Assembly: GCA_964429575.1 (NCBI GenBank)
Contig: CAYSCX010000068.1
Coordinates: forward strand, 1-8,962
Length of the DNA stretch: 8,962 bases
DNA from: CAYSCX01 sp964429575
GTDB taxonomy: Bacteria > Desulfobacterota > Binatia > Binatales > Binataceae
Direction: 5' to 3'
In this document: one piece after another, positions 7,423 to 8,962 of the stretch
Position numbering within the stretch: the stretch's first letter is position 1
Layout of the letters: every line of letters starts with the position of its first letter
Made by a program: the position numbers and the translations under genes
Notes under the pieces: generated by a model
What the model was told of the DNA's origin: nothing
The model's input: only the letters and a program-made list of their open reading frames with translations
Databases searched by the model: none

Positions 7423-7701
7423 GTGATCAGATCGTTCAAACATCGCGGCCTCAAGCTTCTGTACGATGGACGAACGGCAAGGCGCATGGCACCGGAACAT
7501 GTGGACAAGCTCCGCGACGTTCTCGCCGTTTTGGAACGGAGCCGAACGGCTCAGGATATGAACCTTCCGGCGTTTCGGCTCCATGCATTGAAAGGAGCCC
7601 TGAGAGGGCATTACGCAGTGTCGGTCTCCGGGAACTGGCGTGTGACTTTCCGCTTCGAAGCGGGCCACGCCGTAGATGTCGATTACGTCGACTATCATTA
7701 G
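7423..7701 (+). CDS. higB: HigB toxin, RelE/ParE-superfamily mRNA interferase
   Basis: The toxin of a type II toxin-antitoxin pair. Family members bind the ribosome and cut mRNA during translation, slowing growth when the antitoxin is degraded. The 92 residues are full length. The N-terminal MIRSFKHRGLKLLYD, the central HALKGALRGHYAVSVSGNWR (54-73) and the C-terminal VDVDYVDYH are characteristic HigB stretches. R61, N71, R73 and H92 sit in regions that form the RNase surface in this fold; exact catalytic roles are not assigned here. The start is GTG 7423, chosen because HigB proteins normally begin MI(R/K)SF; its ribosome binding site is weak, consistent with low toxin translation. It is followed after 13 nt by higA with a strong ribosome binding site. 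It looks intact, so it should be active unless neutralised. Confidence 0.93.
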   Translation: MIRSFKHRGLKLLYDGRTARRMAPEHVDKLRDVLAVLERSRTAQDMNLPAFRLHALKGALRGHYAVSVSGNWRVTFRFEAGHAVDVDYVDYH

Positions 7702-7704
7702 GAG
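7700..7704 (+). promoter_or_regulatory. Strong ribosome binding site for higA
   Basis: AGGAG overlapping the higB stop codon (TAG 7699-7701) and 10 nt upstream of ATG 7715. It decides the higA start and contrasts with the poor site before the GTG start of higB. Confidence 0.75.
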
Positions 7705-7714
7705 CGCGAAATCT

Positions 7715-8002
7715 ATGCCCATGCACAATCCGCCGCATCCTGGCGGTGTCGTACGCCGGCAGTGCCTTGAACCTTTGGGTCTTTCCGTTACGGAGGCTGC
7801 AAAGGCGCTCGGGGTTACTCGGCAGGCGCTGTCAGATTTGGTGAACGGAAAGGCGGGGGTGTCGGTAGAAATGGCGATCCGACTCTCAAAGGGTTTCGGG
7901 TCCAGTCCAGAGACGTGGCTCGGGATGCAGATGGCCTACGACCTTTGGCAGGCTCGGAGCCGCGCCGATGAGATCCACGTGCGGTCATTCAAGGCCGCTT
8001 GA
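7715..8002 (+). CDS. higA: HigA antitoxin, XRE-family HTH regulator
   Basis: Binds and neutralises HigB and represses the shared promoter as a DNA-binding dimer. The 95 residues start MPMHNPPHPGGVVR, the standard HigA opening, followed by LEPLGLSVTEAAKALGV. The helix-turn-helix lies at about 24-45 with the recognition helix around TRQALSDLVNGK, then GVSVEMAIRLSKGFGSSPETWL and AYDLWQAR, all typical. ATG 7715 is preferred because AGGAG (7700-7704), overlapping the higB stop, lies 10 nt upstream; the upstream in-frame ATG at 7676 would overlap higB and add non-family residues, and ATG 7721 is a weaker alternative. The stronger ribosome binding site than that of higB fits the need for excess antitoxin. 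The last codons and stop coincide with the second palindromic repeat (7988-8003). Confidence 0.94.
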   Translation: MPMHNPPHPGGVVRRQCLEPLGLSVTEAAKALGVTRQALSDLVNGKAGVSVEMAIRLSKGFGSSPETWLGMQMAYDLWQARSRADEIHVRSFKAA

Positions 8003-8003
8003 C
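7988..8003 (+). repeat. Palindromic repeat copy 2, at the end of higA
   Basis: TTCAAGGCCGCTTGAC, identical to 7372-7387 except for one central C-to-G change. It encodes Phe-Lys-Ala-Ala-stop of HigA plus one base. It keeps a TCAAG/CTTGA inverted repeat around GCCG. The two copies bracket the whole higBA unit in direct orientation (the core is itself symmetric). Confidence 0.6.
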
Positions 8004-8015
8004 TGCTTGCGGTCC

Positions 8016-8189
8016 TTGGCCGATGAAGTTGAGATCGCGACAAGCCGAAGATCTCGCCTGGGTGGTTACGAGGTCTTCCAGGCGCCTATCGCGTATGGTG
8101 CGGAAAGGGGATGGTTGACGCTGGTGACGTCGGGGATGGGAAAGCGAGTGGTTGATGCCGCCCGCGTGGCTGAAAGGCTCGGAGAATGA
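8016..8189 (+). CDS. Unassigned short reading frame before the MBL-fold gene
   Basis: I do not recognise this frame. It is open upstream to ATG 7968 inside higA (73 residues), but the only plausible start after higA is TTG 8016 (57 residues). The C-terminal half, around GYEVFQAPIAYGAERGWL and VVDAARVAERLGE, reads like natural protein, whereas the upstream part is Arg/Ser-rich like an out-of-frame shadow. The stop TGA overlaps the ATG of the next gene (ATGA, 8186-8189), the usual arrangement of coupled genes. It may be a small gene, the 3' remnant of a larger gene cut off when higBA arrived, or chance. A competing 30-codon frame from ATG 8023 is even weaker. Apart from this frame, 8003-8185 shows only a 6-bp inverted repeat (8031-8036/8050-8055) with no T run. 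Confidence 0.3.
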   Translation: MADEVEIATSRRSRLGGYEVFQAPIAYGAERGWLTLVTSGMGKRVVDAARVAERLGE

Positions 8190-8926
8190 GCCAGGCGGAA
8201 CTCGTCTTTCTGGGGAGTGGCGACGCTTTTGGAAGCGGCGGGCGGTTCCAGACTTGCCTGCTGCTCAGAGGGTCTGGCGGCTCTGTCCTTCTCGATTGCG
8301 GCGCCTCGTCGCTGATCGCGATGAAGCGTGCGTGCATCAACCCCGGAGAAATCGGGATCGTTCTTCTGACACATCTTCACGGAGACCATTTCGGCGGACT
8401 TCCGTTTCTGATCCTCGACCGCCAATTCTCCGGCAGAGAAGAGCAGCTTCTCATCGCCGGTCCGGCAGGGGTTCAAAGCCGCGTCGAGGCGGCCATGGAA
8501 GTCCTGTTTCGGGGTTCGTCGAAAGTGACCCGTCGATTCGCGACCCGATTCATCGAGCTGTTCGACGGTCGACGTACCGAACTTCACGGTCTTGCGGTAA
8601 CGCCATTTGCCGTCGAACACTTCAGCGGCTCGCCCTCGCACGCACTGCGCGTCGAGTATGATGGCAAGGTGATCGTCTATTCCGGCGATACGCAATGGAC
8701 GGAGAATCTTGCACGGGCAGCGAACGGAGCCGACCTTTTCGTCTGCGAGGCTTATTTCTTCGAAAAGAAGATAAAGTACCACTTGGACTATCGGACACTT
8801 CGAGAGCACTTGGCTCGGCTCGAATGCAAACGAATCGTCCTTACCCATATGAGCGAAGACATGCTGAAACATACGAACGACGTGGATGTAGAGGTCGCCC
8901 ATGATGGGATGGTGATAGCGCTCTAG
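8186..8926 (+). CDS. Metallo-beta-lactamase-fold hydrolase, RNase Z-like
   Basis: A dinuclear zinc hydrolase of 246 residues. The metal-site motif THLHGDHFGG supplies H63, H65, D67 and H68; AVEHFSG gives H145, SGDT gives D168, and LTHMS gives H221. YHLDYRTL (H199) sits where RNase Z has its conserved GHST histidine. The N-terminal LVFLGSGDAFGSGGRFQT and VLLDCGASS are typical of the RNase Z/phosphodiesterase branch. Only 22 residues separate H145 and D168, so the flexible tRNA-binding arm found there in true RNase Z is absent; a cyclic-nucleotide, phosphodiester or other small substrate is more likely than tRNA precursors. No signal peptide or membrane segment is visible, so it is probably cytosolic. 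ATG 8186 has AAAGG at 8173-8177, 8 nt upstream. The substrate is unknown; no functional link to higBA is shown. Confidence 0.9.
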   Translation: MSQAELVFLGSGDAFGSGGRFQTCLLLRGSGGSVLLDCGASSLIAMKRACINPGEIGIVLLTHLHGDHFGGLPFLILDRQFSGREEQLLIAGPAGVQSRVEAAMEVLFRGSSKVTRRFATRFIELFDGRRTELHGLAVTPFAVEHFSGSPSHALRVEYDGKVIVYSGDTQWTENLARAANGADLFVCEAYFFEKKIKYHLDYRTLREHLARLECKRIVLTHMSEDMLKHTNDVDVEVAHDGMVIAL

Positions 8927-8936
8927 AGGGGTGGCT

Positions 8937-8962
8937 ATGGCGCTTCTCATCGGAACGATCAT
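8937..8962 (+). CDS. Possible start of a downstream gene (3' partial)
   Basis: An ATG at 8937 follows AGAGGGG (8925-8931) by 5 nt, a good ribosome binding arrangement just after the MBL-gene stop, and the frame stays open to the window end (MALLIGTI). Only eight full codons are visible, so neither the family nor the reality of the gene can be judged. Confidence 0.35.

Noticed and set aside
7227..7844. 205-codon + strand frame spanning the end of hpnA and higBA
   Set aside because: It overlaps three well-supported genes or regions in another frame, and its translation is Arg/Ser-rich shadow sequence.
8031..8055. GAGATC...GATCTC inverted repeat as a terminator for higBA
   Set aside because: Only 6-bp arms with a 13-nt loop and no following T run; not enough for an intrinsic terminator.
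8066..8962. 298-codon - strand frame running off the window end
   Set aside because: It lies across the MBL hydrolase, whose complete metal-binding motifs are on the + strand; the antisense translation shows no domain.

Overview
The window looks like chromosomal DNA from a GC-rich, hopanoid-making bacterium. It starts inside a hopanoid (bacterial sterol-like lipid) biosynthesis operon and ends in a less GC-rich accessory stretch. The taxon cannot be fixed from the sequence alone. A multi-gene hpn operon and very GC-rich third codon positions suit a soil or sediment Gram-negative (a proteobacterial, 'deltaproteobacterial'/Binatota-like or acidobacterial lineage); this is only an impression. 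All supported genes are on the + strand.

Region 1 (1-7303) is a tightly packed array of six genes: squalene-hopene cyclase (shc, missing only its extreme N-terminus at the window edge), 1-deoxy-D-xylulose 5-phosphate reductoisomerase (dxr), hpnC, hpnD, hpnE and hpnA. Gaps are 3-5 nt at most junctions, about 13 nt before hpnA and up to 47 nt before hpnD, depending on the start chosen. Together they cover isoprenoid precursor supply (Dxr, second step of the MEP pathway), conversion of two farnesyl diphosphates to squalene through presqualene diphosphate and hydroxysqualene (HpnD, HpnC, HpnE), cyclisation of squalene to hopene (Shc), and an NAD(P)-binding epimerase/reductase-like protein commonly linked to hopanoid loci (HpnA). 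The side-chain enzymes HpnH and HpnG are not in the window. The odd feature is dxr sitting between shc and hpnC.

Region 2 (7304-8002) holds a complete HigB-HigA type II toxin-antitoxin module, toxin first. A 119-nt leader precedes it, with a TTGACA -35-like box embedded in overlapping inverted repeats and a tandem heptamer, which could be the promoter and autoregulatory operator. A 16-nt sequence at the start of this leader recurs with one mismatch exactly at the 3' end of higA, so the module is bracketed by two near-identical palindromic repeats.

Region 3 (8003-8962) holds a 183-nt stretch with an unassigned short reading frame whose stop overlaps the next start (ATGA), then a complete metallo-beta-lactamase-fold hydrolase that resembles RNase Z in its metal site but has no room for the tRNA-binding flexible arm. 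The last 26 nt may be the start of another gene. Base composition and codon use from 7304 on are visibly less GC-rich than in the hopanoid operon, suggesting an accessory insertion downstream of it. I found no CRISPR array, RNA gene, IS element or convincing intrinsic terminator.
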